A DNA stretch of 64,000 nt from Betaproteobacteria bacterium (GCA_947458265.1 CANGYF010000017.1:1-64000), one strand, 5' to 3'. Shown: positions 8,765-18,043, counted from the first letter of the stretch. The notes: generated from the sequence alone by a model not told the origin. Numbers and translations are program-made.

Positions 8765-9948
8765 CAGATGATCTCCAGCTCGGCCTGCAGGGCCCCGGCT
8801 GCGCGCATCGCCTGCAGGATGGACAGCAGGTCCTGCGGGCTGGCACCGACCGCGTTCAGCGCGCGCACGACTTCCGCCAGCGACGGGCTGCCGGGGATCT
8901 GCACCAGTTGCCCGCGGTCGGACTTGATCTCGATGTTGGCGCTTTCGGTCACCACCGTCTGGCCGCCCGACAGCGCACCCGGCTGGCTCACGCCCGGGGT
9001 GCTGCTGATCGTCACCGACAGGCTTCCATGCGCCACCGCGCAGGGCAGCACGGTGACCAGCTGGTTCATCACCACCGATCCAGTGCGCGCATTGATGATC
9101 ACCCTCGGCGATGCATCGGCGCGGATCACCGACAGGTTCTCCATCGTCGCCAGGAAGCCGACCCGCTGGTGCGGGTCCACCGGCGCCTGCACCCGGACAT
9201 GGCGTGCATCGAGCGCCTGTGCGGTGCCGTTGCCGAACTGCGTGTTGATCGCCATGGCCAGCCGGTTGGCGGTGGTGAAGTCGGCTTCGCGCAGCTCCAG
9301 GTTGACGAACTCGCCCTGCCCGACCGGCGTCGACGGTGTCCGTTCGACCGTCGCGCCATTCGGGATGCGGCCCGAGTTGAGCTGGTTGATCTGCACGCTC
9401 GAGCCACCGGCGGCAGCGCCCGCGCCACCGAGCAGGATATTGCCCTGGGCGACCGCGTAGATCTGGCCGTCGGCGCCGCGCAGCGGCGTCATCAGCAGCG
9501 TGCCGCCGCGCAGGTTGCGCGAGTTGCCCATCGAGGACACGGTGATGTCCAGGCTCTGCCCGGGCCGTGCGAAGGCCGGCAGCGAGGTGGTCACCATCAC
9601 CGCCGCGACGTTGCGCAACTGCAGGTTGGTGCCCGGCGGCAGCTGCACGCCGAGCTGGCCGAGCATGCTGACGATGCTCTGCACGGTGAACGGGGTCTGG
9701 GTGGTCTGGTCACCGCTGCCGTCGAGTCCGACCACGATGCCGTAGCCGACCAGCTGGTTCGGGCGCGCGCCCTGCAGCGTGGCAAGGTCCTTGATGCGGC
9801 TCTGGCCCCAGGCTGCGCCGGGACCGGTACACAGCAGTGCCAGCAGCAGCGCCAGCAGCAGGCCCGGCCGCGACGGACAGGCACGCACCAGGCGCTGGTC
9901 GCCCTGCCACGAAGCGTTGCCGGAAAAGGCGAAGGAGCGGAAAATCAT
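8764..9948 (-). CDS. flgI: Flagellar P-ring protein FlgI
   Basis: FlgI forms the periplasmic P ring around the rod. ATG 9948 is chosen because it lies 15 bases after the flgH stop; a longer reading would enter flgH. The 394-residue product has an unusually long Sec-type signal (about 47 residues, hydrophobic run LLLALLLALL before AWG) and then the family start SRIKDLATLQGARPNQLVGYG. Conserved blocks such as GSGDQTTQTPFT and the C-terminal SLAEVVRALNAVGASPQDLLSILQ are present. Confidence 0.96.
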   Translation of the reverse strand: MIFRSFAFSGNASWQGDQRLVRACPSRPGLLLALLLALLCTGPGAAWGQSRIKDLATLQGARPNQLVGYGIVVGLDGSGDQTTQTPFTVQSIVSMLGQLGVQLPPGTNLQLRNVAAVMVTTSLPAFARPGQSLDITVSSMGNSRNLRGGTLLMTPLRGADGQIYAVAQGNILLGGAGAAAGGSSVQINQLNSGRIPNGATVERTPSTPVGQGEFVNLELREADFTTANRLAMAINTQFGNGTAQALDARHVRVQAPVDPHQRVGFLATMENLSVIRADASPRVIINARTGSVVMNQLVTVLPCAVAHGSLSVTISSTPGVSQPGALSGGQTVVTESANIEIKSDRGQLVQIPGSPSLAEVVRALNAVGASPQDLLSILQAMRAAGALQAELEII

Positions 9949-9962
9949 GGTCGGGTTCCCGA

Positions 9963-10646
9963 TCAGAACGGCAGGAAGGTGAGGAACAGGCGTCCCAGCC
10001 ACGCCATCCGCTGCGCCTCGCTGATGTAGCCGGAGCCACGGAATTCGATGCGGGCGTCGGCGACCCGCGTCGAGGACACCGAATTGGCCGCGGTCACGTT
10101 GTTCGGGTTGACCACTCCGGAGAAGCGGATGTACTCGGTGTTCGTGCCGATGGACACCTGCTTCTCGCCCGAGACCAGCAGGTTGCCGTTCGGGAGCACC
10201 TCGATCACCGTGACCGCGATGCTGCCGGTCAGGATGTTGTTGGTCGAGGCGCCACCGCTACCGGCGTGCGAGTTGCTCGACGAGGCGCTCACATCCAGTC
10301 CCTGGAAGGTCTTGCCGAGCATGCCGGCGATCGTCGGCACGCTGGCCGTGGTCTCGCCCTCGCGCTTGGCGCTGCTGGAGGTGGTGTTGCTCGCCTGCAG
10401 GCGTTCCTCGATGGTGACCATGATGGTGTCCCCGACGAAACGCGCGCGCCGGTCGTTGAACAGCAGCAACCGCGCGGTGCCGTCCTGGAAGATGGCCCCG
10501 TCGGCCGGCGCAGGCCGCGCCTGCTGCTCCGGGCGCACGCTCATCGGCTGGTGCACGTTGGTCGGTGGCACGGTGCTGCAGCCGACAGCGGCGAGCGCCA
10601 GCAGGATCGCGGGGATACGCAGCAGGCAATGCAGAGCGATTTTCAT
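9963..10646 (-). CDS. flgH: Flagellar L-ring lipoprotein FlgH
   Basis: FlgH builds the outer-membrane L ring. The 227-residue product starts at ATG 10646 with a lipoprotein signal; the acceptor Cys is residue 23 (AAVGC). Mature-part signatures include DRRARFVGDTIMVTIEE, LPNGNLLVSGEKQV and the C-terminal YISEAQRMAWLGRLFLTFLPF. The frame is also open upstream through flgG, but that reading would lack the signal peptide and is rejected. Gene order flgG-flgH-flgI is the usual one. Confidence 0.96.
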   Translation of the reverse strand: MKIALHCLLRIPAILLALAAVGCSTVPPTNVHQPMSVRPEQQARPAPADGAIFQDGTARLLLFNDRRARFVGDTIMVTIEERLQASNTTSSSAKREGETTASVPTIAGMLGKTFQGLDVSASSSNSHAGSGGASTNNILTGSIAVTVIEVLPNGNLLVSGEKQVSIGTNTEYIRFSGVVNPNNVTAANSVSSTRVADARIEFRGSGYISEAQRMAWLGRLFLTFLPF

Positions 10647-10708
10647 GGTCGACTCGATTTCTACGGGGCGGAAGCGGGAGGGGCTAGGGACGGCGCGGCG
10701 CGGCCCGA

Positions 10709-11491
10709 TCAGAGCTGCGTCAGCTTCTGCAGCATCTGGTCGGAGGACTGGATCGAGCGCGAATTGATCTCGAACGCACGCTGCGCCGTGATCAGGTTCA
10801 CCAGTTCCTCGGTGACGTTGACGTTCGAGGTCTCGACGAAACCCTGGTTCAGCGCGCCGAGTCCGTTGGTGCCTGGCACGTTGGTCTGTGCGGTGCCCGA
10901 AGCGGCAGTCTCGAGGAACAGGTTCTCGCCGCGCGCCTGCAGGCCGGCCGGGTTGATGAAGTTCGCCAGCTGGATCTGGCCGACCTGGGTCGGCGCCGTC
11001 GCGCCCGCGGCGAGCACGCTCACCGTACCGTCGCTGCCGATGGTGATGCTCACCGCGTTCGGCGGTATGGTGATCGTCGGCTGCAGCGGATAGCCGTTGG
11101 AGGTGACCATCTGCCCCTGGTTGTCCAGCTGGAAGGCGCCATCGCGGGTGTAGGACACCGAGCCGTCGGGCAGCGTCACCTGGAAGAAACCGTTGCCGTT
11201 CACCGCCAGGTCGAGCGGATTGCCGGTGTTCTGCAGGTTGCCGGTGGTGAAGATCCGGGCAGTGGCCACCGGGCGCACGCCGGTGCCCAGCTGCAGCCCC
11301 GACGGCACCTGCGTCTGCTGCGTCGACTGGGCCCCGGGCTGGCGCAGCGTCTGGTAGAGCAGGTCCTCGAACACCGGCCGCTGCCGCTTGAAGCCGTTGG
11401 TGCTGACGTTGGCGAGGTTGTTCGAGATGACGTCGACGTTGGTCTGCTGTGCTTCGAGACCGGTCTTGGCAACCCACAGGGAGCGGATCAT
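10709..11491 (-). CDS. flgG: Distal rod protein FlgG
   Basis: FlgG forms the distal rod. The 260-residue protein has the family-typical length, an N-terminal [20 protein letters not shown] helix, the rod/hook motif [13 protein letters not shown], and a C-terminal helix with [20 protein letters not shown]. These terminal helices interlock the axial subunits. It lies 16 bases after flgF in the same operon. Confidence 0.97.
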   Translation of the reverse strand: MIRSLWVAKTGLEAQQTNVDVISNNLANVSTNGFKRQRPVFEDLLYQTLRQPGAQSTQQTQVPSGLQLGTGVRPVATARIFTTGNLQNTGNPLDLAVNGNGFFQVTLPDGSVSYTRDGAFQLDNQGQMVTSNGYPLQPTITIPPNAVSITIGSDGTVSVLAAGATAPTQVGQIQLANFINPAGLQARGENLFLETAASGTAQTNVPGTNGLGALNQGFVETSNVNVTEELVNLITAQRAFEINSRSIQSSDQMLQKLTQL

Positions 11492-11507
11492 CGTTGGCTT
11501 TCAGGGA

Positions 11508-12251
11508 TCAGGCGTTGAGGTTGAGCAGTTGCGCCGCCGAGCGGGCATTCTGGTCGGCGGTCTGCACCATCCGGATCTGCATCTCGAAATGGCGCGACTG
11601 CGAGATGATGTCGGTGATGGCGGACACGGCATTCACGTTGCTGCGCTCCAGGGCGCCGGCAGCCAGCGCGACGTTCTCGTCGGCCGGGGCGGGCTGCCCA
11701 CTCGACAGGCGGAACAGGCCGTCGTCGCCGCGCACCAGCTCGCGCTCGTCGGGGTTTACCAGCTTGATCCGGCCGACGGCGTTGGTGATGTTCGGGATGC
11801 CGGCCGTCGGGATGGTCGACACGGTTCCGTCGCGGCCGATGCTGATGCGGTTGTCGGGCGGTATAGCGATCGGACCGCCGTCGCCCACCACGTTCAGGCC
11901 GGTCTTGGTCTGCAGCTGTCCGTTGGCGTTGATCTCCAGCGCGCCGCTGCGGGTGTAGGCCTCGCGCCCGTCGGGCGTCTGCACGGCGATCCAGCCACGC
12001 CCTTCGACCGCCACGTCCAGGCCGCGCCCGGTGTGGTCGATCGGGCCCGGGGCGAAGTTGGTGCCGACGGTCGAATCGACCACGAAGGTGCGGGTGGGTT
12101 GCCCCGGCCCGATCACCGCGGCCGCGCGCGCGCTGTTGTACTGCGAGCGGAAGCCATCGGTCGAGACGTTCGCGAGGTTGTGCGAGGTCGAAGCCTGCTT
12201 CGACAACGCATGCTTCGCGCCGTTCATCGCTATGTAGATCAGGCGGTCCAT
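11508..12251 (-). CDS. flgF: Proximal rod protein FlgF
   Basis: FlgF is a proximal rod subunit. The 247-residue protein starts MDRLIYIAMNGAKHALSKQA and carries the NLANVSTDGFRSQ axial-protein motif. The C-terminal helix (ISQSRHFEMQIRMVQTADQN) matches FlgF rather than FlgG. It sits between flgE and flgG in the normal order. Confidence 0.96.
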   Translation of the reverse strand: MDRLIYIAMNGAKHALSKQASTSHNLANVSTDGFRSQYNSARAAAVIGPGQPTRTFVVDSTVGTNFAPGPIDHTGRGLDVAVEGRGWIAVQTPDGREAYTRSGALEINANGQLQTKTGLNVVGDGGPIAIPPDNRISIGRDGTVSTIPTAGIPNITNAVGRIKLVNPDERELVRGDDGLFRLSSGQPAPADENVALAAGALERSNVNAVSAITDIISQSRHFEMQIRMVQTADQNARSAAQLLNLNA

Positions 12252-12279
12252 TCAGCTCTGCCGTCCGGTGGTTGTTCGA

Positions 12280-13503
12280 TCAGCGCAGGTTGACGAGGGT
12301 CTGCAGCACCGCGTCGTTGGTCTTGATCGTCTGCGCGTTGGCCTGGTAGTTGCGCTGCGCGGTGATCAGGTCGACCAGCGCCTCGGTCAGGTCGACGTTG
12401 CCCTCCTCGAGCGCGGCCGACTGCAGCACTCCCAGCGTGCCGCTGCCGGGGGTTCCGGTCACCGCAAGGCCGGAGCGCGGCGTCTCGGCATACTGGCCGT
12501 CGCCCAGCGGGTTCAGGCCCTGCGCGTTGACGAAGGTGGAAAGCACGACCTGGCCCAGGTTGCTGTTCTGCCCGTTGGTGTAGCGGCCGCGGATCACGCC
12601 GTCGTCGCCGATATTGAAGCCGGCGAGCTTGCCGGAGGTAAAGCCGTTCTGGCTGAGCCCGGTGACGCCGAAGTCGGTGCCAAACTGCGTCGCGCCGGAG
12701 AAGTTGAAGTCGATGATCAGCGGCGAGACCGCACCGCTGGTCACTGGCAACTCCACCCCGGCCGCCGGCATCGCGGTGGTCAGCAGGCCGGTATTGGAGA
12801 AGTTCAGCGTCGCCGGCAGGTTGGTCAGGTTGGGGACGGGCGAGTTGTCGATCGTGCCGAACAGGTTCCACTCCCCGGGGACGCTGGTGCGCACGAAGAA
12901 CAGTTCGATCACGTGCGGGTTGCCGAGCGAATCGTAGACCGTGCTTGCCGTCGTGTTGGTGTAGGTCGTCGGGTTGTTCGCGTCGAACGGCACGGTGATC
13001 GCGGGCTTGCGCGAATCGAGGTTGAACACTGCCTCGAACGATGAGGTCGGCGTCGGTGCCACGTCGGTGGTCGAAATGCGCAGCGGGACCGGCTGGCTGG
13101 GCAGGATGGTGCCGTTGGCGTCGGCGACGTATCCGGTCAGGTTGTAGCCCGACGCGTTGACGATGAAGCCGGCATTGTCGATCTGGAATTCGCCGTTGCG
13201 GCTGTAGGACACCGCGCCGTTCTGTTCCATCCGGAAGAACCCGTTGCCGGAGATGGCCACGTCGAGCGGGTTGTTGGTGATGCTGATCGTGCCCTGGGTG
13301 AAGTCCTGGGCGATGGTCGCGACCTTGGTGCCGATGCCGATCGCATTCGAGCCACCACCGTTGAGCGAGGACGCCATCACTTCGGCGAACTGGGTGCGCG
13401 AGCCCTTGAAGCCGGTGACGTTCGCGTTGGCGACGTTGTTGCCCACCACGTCGAGTTCGCGGGCGGCGCTGTTCAATCCACTCAAGCCTGTCTGAAAGCT
13501 CAT
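12280..13503 (-). CDS. flgE: Flagellar hook protein FlgE
   Basis: FlgE polymerises into the hook that joins rod to filament. ATG 13503 is chosen because AGGAGA lies just upstream and the product begins with the family sequence MSFQTGLSGLNSAARELDVV; the frame is open further upstream but without homology. The 407-residue product has the NNVANANVTGFKGSR motif, a variable centre, and a C-terminal VDLTEALVDLITAQRNYQAN helix. A 76-base gap separates it from flgD. Confidence 0.97.
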   Translation of the reverse strand: MSFQTGLSGLNSAARELDVVGNNVANANVTGFKGSRTQFAEVMASSLNGGGSNAIGIGTKVATIAQDFTQGTISITNNPLDVAISGNGFFRMEQNGAVSYSRNGEFQIDNAGFIVNASGYNLTGYVADANGTILPSQPVPLRISTTDVAPTPTSSFEAVFNLDSRKPAITVPFDANNPTTYTNTTASTVYDSLGNPHVIELFFVRTSVPGEWNLFGTIDNSPVPNLTNLPATLNFSNTGLLTTAMPAAGVELPVTSGAVSPLIIDFNFSGATQFGTDFGVTGLSQNGFTSGKLAGFNIGDDGVIRGRYTNGQNSNLGQVVLSTFVNAQGLNPLGDGQYAETPRSGLAVTGTPGSGTLGVLQSAALEEGNVDLTEALVDLITAQRNYQANAQTIKTNDAVLQTLVNLR

Positions 13504-13579
13504 CGGTTCTCTCCTGTGGTTCGGTCTGTCTGTCTCGTGTTTCGGGTTCGGATGCTTGCCGGTCGGATGCCTGCAGGCC

Positions 13580-14248
13580 TCAGTCGATGCGGCGGACCTG
13601 CGACACATCGGCCGCGCCGAGGCCACGCAGGTTCAACAGCGACGAGCCGCCCTGCATGGTCACGCTGTCGACGTAGCCGGCGACCAGGCCGCTGGCGACC
13701 ACTGCCCTGGAGGCGTTGGTCGCATTCAGGCGCAGCGAGTAGTCGCCAGCAGCGACCCGTTCGCCAGCGTCGTTGCGGCCGTCCCATTCGAAGGTCGAGG
13801 TGCCCTGCGGCAGCGCTCCGAAAGACAGGCTGCGCACGGTCCTGCCGCTGGCGTCCTGGATCGCGACGCCCACCTTGTCCGCCGCGCCGGCCAGTTCCAC
13901 GCCGACAGTGACCGGGCCACTGCCGCCCAGCCGGACCAGGTCGCTCGACACGACCACGTTGCGGCCGATCAGCGAAGCATTCTGGGTGGCCGACATCGCG
14001 CTGGACATCGCCGACAGGGAGTTGTTGAGCTTGTCGATGCCGCCGACGGTGCTGATCTGCGCGAGCTGGGTGGTGACCTGCGCGTTGTCCATCGGATTCA
14101 TCGGATCCTGGTTGCGCATCTGCGTGACGAGCAGCTTCAGGAATCGGTCCTGGCTTTCATCGGCGGTCGAACTGGCGAGCGTGCCGCCGACGGAGGACCG
14201 CGGCAGGACGCTGGCGTTGCTGTTGACGGCAGGCAGAACGGTAGACAT
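13580..14248 (-). CDS. flgD: Hook-cap / hook assembly scaffold FlgD
   Basis: FlgD caps the growing hook and is lost when the hook is complete. The 222-residue protein has the conserved N-terminal block DRFLKLLVTQMRNQDPMNPM, then a FlgD Ig-like/Tudor portion around FEWDGRNDAGERVAAGDYS. Length and order (flgC-flgD-flgE) are typical. Confidence 0.96.
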   Translation of the reverse strand: MSTVLPAVNSNASVLPRSSVGGTLASSTADESQDRFLKLLVTQMRNQDPMNPMDNAQVTTQLAQISTVGGIDKLNNSLSAMSSAMSATQNASLIGRNVVVSSDLVRLGGSGPVTVGVELAGAADKVGVAIQDASGRTVRSLSFGALPQGTSTFEWDGRNDAGERVAAGDYSLRLNATNASRAVVASGLVAGYVDSVTMQGGSSLLNLRGLGAADVSQVRRID

Positions 14249-14277
14249 GGCGGATTTCCTGGAGGCCGGGTCGGGGG

Positions 14278-14688
14278 TCAGGTCTGCAGCAGCGACAGCG
14301 TGCGCAGGGTCATGGTCTTGGCCGCGTTCATCACGTCGGCGTTCGTCTGGTAGGCGCGCGATGCGGAGATCATGTTCACCATCTCCTCGACTGCGTCGAC
14401 GTTGGGCATCGTCACGTAGCCGCGTGCGTCCGCCAGCGGGTGGTTCGGATCGAACTGCAGGCGCGGCGGCGACGGGTCCTCGACCACGCGCGCCACGCGC
14501 ACGCCGACGGCCGACTTGTCGCTGCCCACCGGCTGCGCGCTGAACACCACCTGCTTCGCCTTGTAGGCACCGCCGGTCGAGCTTGCTGCGCTGTCCACGT
14601 TGGCGAGGTTGCTGGCGACCACGTTGAGCCGCTTGGACTGCGCGGTCATCGCGGAACTGGCGATCTGGAATACGGCATTCATCGACAT
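14278..14688 (-). CDS. flgC: Proximal rod protein FlgC
   Basis: FlgC is a proximal rod subunit. The 136-residue product carries the axial N-terminal helix with SSAMTAQSKRLNVVASNLAN and the C-terminal VDAVEEMVNMISASRAYQTN block. It lies 40 bases after flgB and 29 before flgD. Confidence 0.97.
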   Translation of the reverse strand: MSMNAVFQIASSAMTAQSKRLNVVASNLANVDSAASSTGGAYKAKQVVFSAQPVGSDKSAVGVRVARVVEDPSPPRLQFDPNHPLADARGYVTMPNVDAVEEMVNMISASRAYQTNADVMNAAKTMTLRTLSLLQT

Positions 14689-14728
14689 GGTGTACGGGCG
14701 TCCGTCGGGGTTGCGCGAGTGCTGGGAT

Positions 14729-15133
14729 CTACTGGCCGGAGATCGCGCGCTGCAGGCCGCTCACGCGCGACTGCATGAACGCGACATCGGCCTGGTACTT
14801 GACCGAGTTCTCGGTGAATCGGGCCATCTCGAGGTTCATGTCGACGGTGTTGCCATCGATCGAGCCCTGTACGACCTCGCGGTACTTGGTGCCGCCCGAG
14901 CCGGCGACGCCGGAGGACGGAGCAAGGTGGGCACCATGGGTCTGCGCCATCGAGAAGCCGCCCTGCCCGGACTGGATGCGCCTGAGCTGCGTCGCGAAGT
15001 CGACGTCGCGCGCCTTGTAGTTCGGCGTGTCGGCGTTGGCGATGTTGGTAGCCAGCACCTGCTGGCGCGCCGCGCGCAGGTTCATCACCTGGAGGCGGTA
15101 GTCGAAGTGCTGGTCGAGGCGGCTGGTCATCAT
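14729..15133 (-). CDS. flgB: Proximal rod protein FlgB
   Basis: FlgB is the most proximal rod subunit and here the first gene of the flgBCDEFGHIJKL operon. The 134-residue product has LDQHFDYRLQVMNLRAARQQ, the ANADTPNYKARD motif and the C-terminal EMARFTENSVKYQ segment. ATG 15133 and ATG 15130 are adjacent; no strong Shine-Dalgarno precedes either. A sigma-54-type promoter lies about 40 bases upstream. Confidence 0.96.
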   Translation of the reverse strand: MMTSRLDQHFDYRLQVMNLRAARQQVLATNIANADTPNYKARDVDFATQLRRIQSGQGGFSMAQTHGAHLAPSSGVAGSGGTKYREVVQGSIDGNTVDMNLEMARFTENSVKYQADVAFMQSRVSGLQRAISGQ

Positions 15134-15171
15134 GGCAATGCGGCAAGGCGTGGGGGTGACGCCTGCTGTAT

Positions 15172-15187
15172 TGCGATTACCGTGCCA
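15172..15187 (-). promoter_or_regulatory. Candidate sigma-54 (-24/-12) promoter of the flgB operon
   Basis: On the minus strand these 16 bases read TGGCACGGTAATCGCA. They match the RpoN consensus TGGCACG-N4-TTGCA at all but one fixed position, with the -24 GG and -12 GC at the required spacing. The transcription start would fall near 15160, leaving a short leader before flgB at 15133. This implies an RpoN-dependent activator of the FleQ/FlrC type, not encoded in the window. Confidence 0.72.
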
Positions 15188-15321
15188 GCGCGCGGATTTT
15201 CTTATAAACCCTTATAGATCAGATCCTTGCGAATCAATCGGCGACCCAGGCGTAGACACCGGGACGGCTGCCGCCGCGGCATCGATTGCCGCGTGCGGCA
15301 ACCGATGCCACGGGCAGGCGG

Positions 15322-17016
15322 TCAGGCGTCGGTGAACACGCGGTTCTTGCCGGCCTGCTTGGCGCGATACATCGCCTGGTCGGCGCGCTTGACTACCTCG
15401 GACTCGGACTCGCCCGGGCGCAGTTGGGCCACCCCGGCGCTGAAGGTGATCAGCAGCTTCTCGTTGTTGGCGAGGAAGAACCGCTTGGTCAACTCGCGCT
15501 GCAGGCGCTCGATCGCGAACTTGCCGGCCTCCAGCGTCGTTTCCGGCAGCAGCACGACGAATTCCTCACCGCCGAAGCGGCCGATGCTGTCGCTCGGGCG
15601 CAGCAGGGCCTTGATCACCTTCACCAGGTGCACCAGCGCTTCGTCTCCGGCGCTGTGGCCGTACGTGTCGTTCAGGTTCTTGAAGTTGTCGAGGTCGATC
15701 ACCGACACGCACAATGCATTGCCGTAGCGCTCCGCCCGTGCTGCCTCGCAAGCGAGGGCCTCGTCGAGGCCACGCCTGTTCAGGCTGCCGGTGAGCGCAT
15801 CCTCGCGCACCTTCTCGCTGATCTCCTCGAGTTCGGTCTCGAGCTGGCGGATCTTCGATTCGGCCGCTTCGGCCTGCTTGCGCGCGGCTGCCACATCGTC
15901 GCGCGAGCGCAGCGCAGCGTTCTGCATCGTACGAATGTCGCCCATGAGCTCGTCCAGCACGCCCTTCAGGCCGGCGGCGTCCTCGCTTCGTTCGATTCGG
16001 TCGGCATAGACGCCGATCCTGTCGTGGTAGACCGCGGTGCTGTCTGACATCTCGCCGAGCCGCTCGACGAAGATGCCGATCATGTCCTTCAGCGTGCTCT
16101 TCGCATCGGCCAGGCTGCGCTTCAGCGTGCTCTGGTGCAGGATGATCTCGCGGAAGCGCATCTGGGCGTCGCCGAGCAGTTCAGGGGTCAGCGGCTGCGT
16201 CATCAGCTTGCGCATCACCTCGACCTGACCGCCGATCCACTGGTCGTCGTCGACCAGTTCGCCGATGTTCTCCACCAGCAACCGCACCAGGCCCATGAGG
16301 TCCGGCACCAGGCGCACGTCGAGCCCACGCACGTCGGCCGCATCCTTCCAGAATGCGTTCAGCCGGTCCGAGAGCTGGTTGCAGGTTTCGGCCGAATCGG
16401 CTTGCGCGGCGAGGTCCGCCAGCTCCACCAGTTCAGCGTTCATCGACGGATCCACGACGAAGCGCGGTGCGACGTCGTTCCGCAGGACCTCAGCCAGCAG
16501 TCGACGCAGCGTTTCGGCCGAGGACAACGGCGCGGCTGGAACCTCCAGGCGCGCCAGCGCGCCGGCCGCCAGCGGGATCTCGAGCGCCTCGGCGCCGCCG
16601 CCGGAGGCAGAGGCCGACGCCACCGATTCGACAGGGCGGGCAGCGACATCGATGCCGGAGCCGTGGCCGCGAACGCCTCTCCAGGAGTGAATCAGCACAA
16701 GCAGCTTGTCCTTGAGCAGCGGGGAGCGGCCGTAGGCGCCCAGCACCTGCTCCAGCTGCGCCACCGGTTCCCTCAGCGTGGCATCGCTGCGGGCCAGTTC
16801 GCCGAGCGCACCCAGGAGGGGCTGCAGGCCGTCTTCGGCATGCTGTGCGCGCGTGCCCGCGATCTCTTCGTAGAAGCGCTGGTAGTTGCCCGGCGTGGGC
16901 GCGAGCTTGCGCTGCGCGAGCATGCGCAGGGTCTCTCGGGCGATGTCGGTCGGACTCTTCCCTGGTGATGCCGCCGGGGCGGCAGGGGAAAGAACCACTG
17001 GTTTGACCCGCTGCAT
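15322..17016 (-). CDS. Diguanylate cyclase with N-terminal regulatory region (GGEEF)
   Basis: The 564-residue protein makes c-di-GMP from two GTP. The C-terminal GGDEF domain has an intact active site GGEEF at 482-486 and an inhibitory I-site RPSD at 473-476, five residues before it as required for product inhibition. Before it is a coiled segment (around QAEAAESKIRQLETELEEISEKV) and a ~350-residue N-terminal part with no membrane segments, so it is probably cytoplasmic. The conserved N-terminal block PTDIARETLRMLAQRKLAPT resembles other betaproteobacterial cyclases. It sits between the flgB promoter and flgA, hinting at a motility-to-sessility link. AGGA abuts the start, so the start is a little uncertain. 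Confidence 0.9.
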   Translation of the reverse strand: MQRVKPVVLSPAAPAASPGKSPTDIARETLRMLAQRKLAPTPGNYQRFYEEIAGTRAQHAEDGLQPLLGALGELARSDATLREPVAQLEQVLGAYGRSPLLKDKLLVLIHSWRGVRGHGSGIDVAARPVESVASASASGGGAEALEIPLAAGALARLEVPAAPLSSAETLRRLLAEVLRNDVAPRFVVDPSMNAELVELADLAAQADSAETCNQLSDRLNAFWKDAADVRGLDVRLVPDLMGLVRLLVENIGELVDDDQWIGGQVEVMRKLMTQPLTPELLGDAQMRFREIILHQSTLKRSLADAKSTLKDMIGIFVERLGEMSDSTAVYHDRIGVYADRIERSEDAAGLKGVLDELMGDIRTMQNAALRSRDDVAAARKQAEAAESKIRQLETELEEISEKVREDALTGSLNRRGLDEALACEAARAERYGNALCVSVIDLDNFKNLNDTYGHSAGDEALVHLVKVIKALLRPSDSIGRFGGEEFVVLLPETTLEAGKFAIERLQRELTKRFFLANNEKLLITFSAGVAQLRPGESESEVVKRADQAMYRAKQAGKNRVFTDA

Positions 17017-17046
17017 TCCTGATCCGTTCGGGGCACTGATACGAAG

Positions 17047-17056
17047 GTAATATTAC
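17047..17056. promoter_or_regulatory. AT-rich palindrome between cyclase gene and flgA
   Basis: GTAATATTAC is a perfect 10-base palindrome in the 94-base divergent spacer between the diguanylate cyclase and flgA. It is conspicuous in GC-rich DNA. It could be an operator or a -10 element for either gene; nothing more can be said from sequence alone. Confidence 0.3.
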
Positions 17057-17110
17057 TGTAACGTCTTGAGCAGATGAAATCTTTAGCAGTCCCTGAAGGA
17101 AAACGCCACC

Positions 17111-17887
17111 ATGCCTGCGATCACCCGACTGACGACGCCATCCGCCTGCCCGCTCCGTCGCCCCGGTGCCATCGCCCGCGGGGGGTGGCAGACCCGCGCG
17201 GCGGCATTGCTGCTGTTCGCCCCGCTCACTGGGCTCGGTGTGCCGCCCGCCGCGGCGCAGCCAGCGGCAGCGCTGAGCGAACGCATCGTGCAACAGGTGC
17301 AGCGGCACTTGCAGGACCAGACCGCCTCGCTGCCGGGAGAAGTGCGCATCGCCGTGAATGCACCCGACGAACGCACCAGGCTGGCCGCCTGCGACGAACT
17401 GCAGGTCGCCATGGCCCCGGGCGCCCGGGCCTGGGGCGTGGTGCCGGTCGGGGTGCGCTGCCTGCGGCCACAGCCCTGGCAGATCTATGTGCAGGCGACG
17501 GTCCGGGTATCGGCGCCGGTGGTAGTTGCCGCCAGGCCACTGGCGGCCGGCAGCGTGGTGGAAGCAGCCGACCTGACAACCCGGGTAGAGGAACTGACCG
17601 CGCTGCCAGCCTCGGTGCTGCAGGATCCGAACCTTGCGATCGGCCGGATCGCCGCTTCGACCGTACCTGCAGGCAGCGTGCTGAGATCCGAGAACCTGAA
17701 GCAGGTCCTGGCGGTGGTGAACGGACAGACCGTGCGGGTGATCTATGAATCGTCGACGCTGAGCATCACTTCCGAGGGCCGGGCGCTGGGCAACGCCGCG
17801 ATAGGCCAGGGCGTCGAGGTACGTGTCGGCTCCGGAAAGACGGTGCGCGGTATCGTCCGCTCCAGCGGCGTGGTGGTCATACAGTGA
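17111..17887 (+). CDS. flgA: Flagellar P-ring assembly chaperone FlgA
   Basis: FlgA is the periplasmic chaperone for FlgI. The 258-residue product has a long N-terminal signal region (hydrophobic AAALLLFAPLTGLG, cleavage near AAAQ) and a C-terminal SAF-type domain with RPLAAGSVVEAADL and GQTVRVIYESSTLSITSEGRALGNAAIGQ. GAAGGA upstream supports ATG 17111. It is divergent from the cyclase gene and heads flgA-flgM-flgN. Confidence 0.94.
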   Translation: MPAITRLTTPSACPLRRPGAIARGGWQTRAAALLLFAPLTGLGVPPAAAQPAAALSERIVQQVQRHLQDQTASLPGEVRIAVNAPDERTRLAACDELQVAMAPGARAWGVVPVGVRCLRPQPWQIYVQATVRVSAPVVVAARPLAAGSVVEAADLTTRVEELTALPASVLQDPNLAIGRIAASTVPAGSVLRSENLKQVLAVVNGQTVRVIYESSTLSITSEGRALGNAAIGQGVEVRVGSGKTVRGIVRSSGVVVIQ

Positions 17888-18016
17888 CCCGCTCAGGCAT
17901 GGCCGTTGCGTCCGGACCATGCGTGATCCGCCGATACGCCGCCGCGAAGCCTTGCGCGACGGCGTTGTCCATCGCACCATATGAGGACGAAGGCTGATTT
18001 CTTGCTGGATCTCCCC

Positions 18017-18043
18017 TAAAGATTCTGCCTTCCCGGTCGTAAA
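18017..18043 (+). promoter_or_regulatory. Candidate sigma-28 (FliA) promoter of flgM
   Basis: TAAA at 18017-18020 is followed after exactly 15 bases by GTCGTAAA at 18036-18043, compared with the sigma-28 consensus TAAA-N15-GCCGATAA (5 of 8 in the -10 box). A class-3 promoter before flgM is common in flagellar systems. The start site would lie only a few bases from the flgM ATG codons. Confidence 0.42.
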
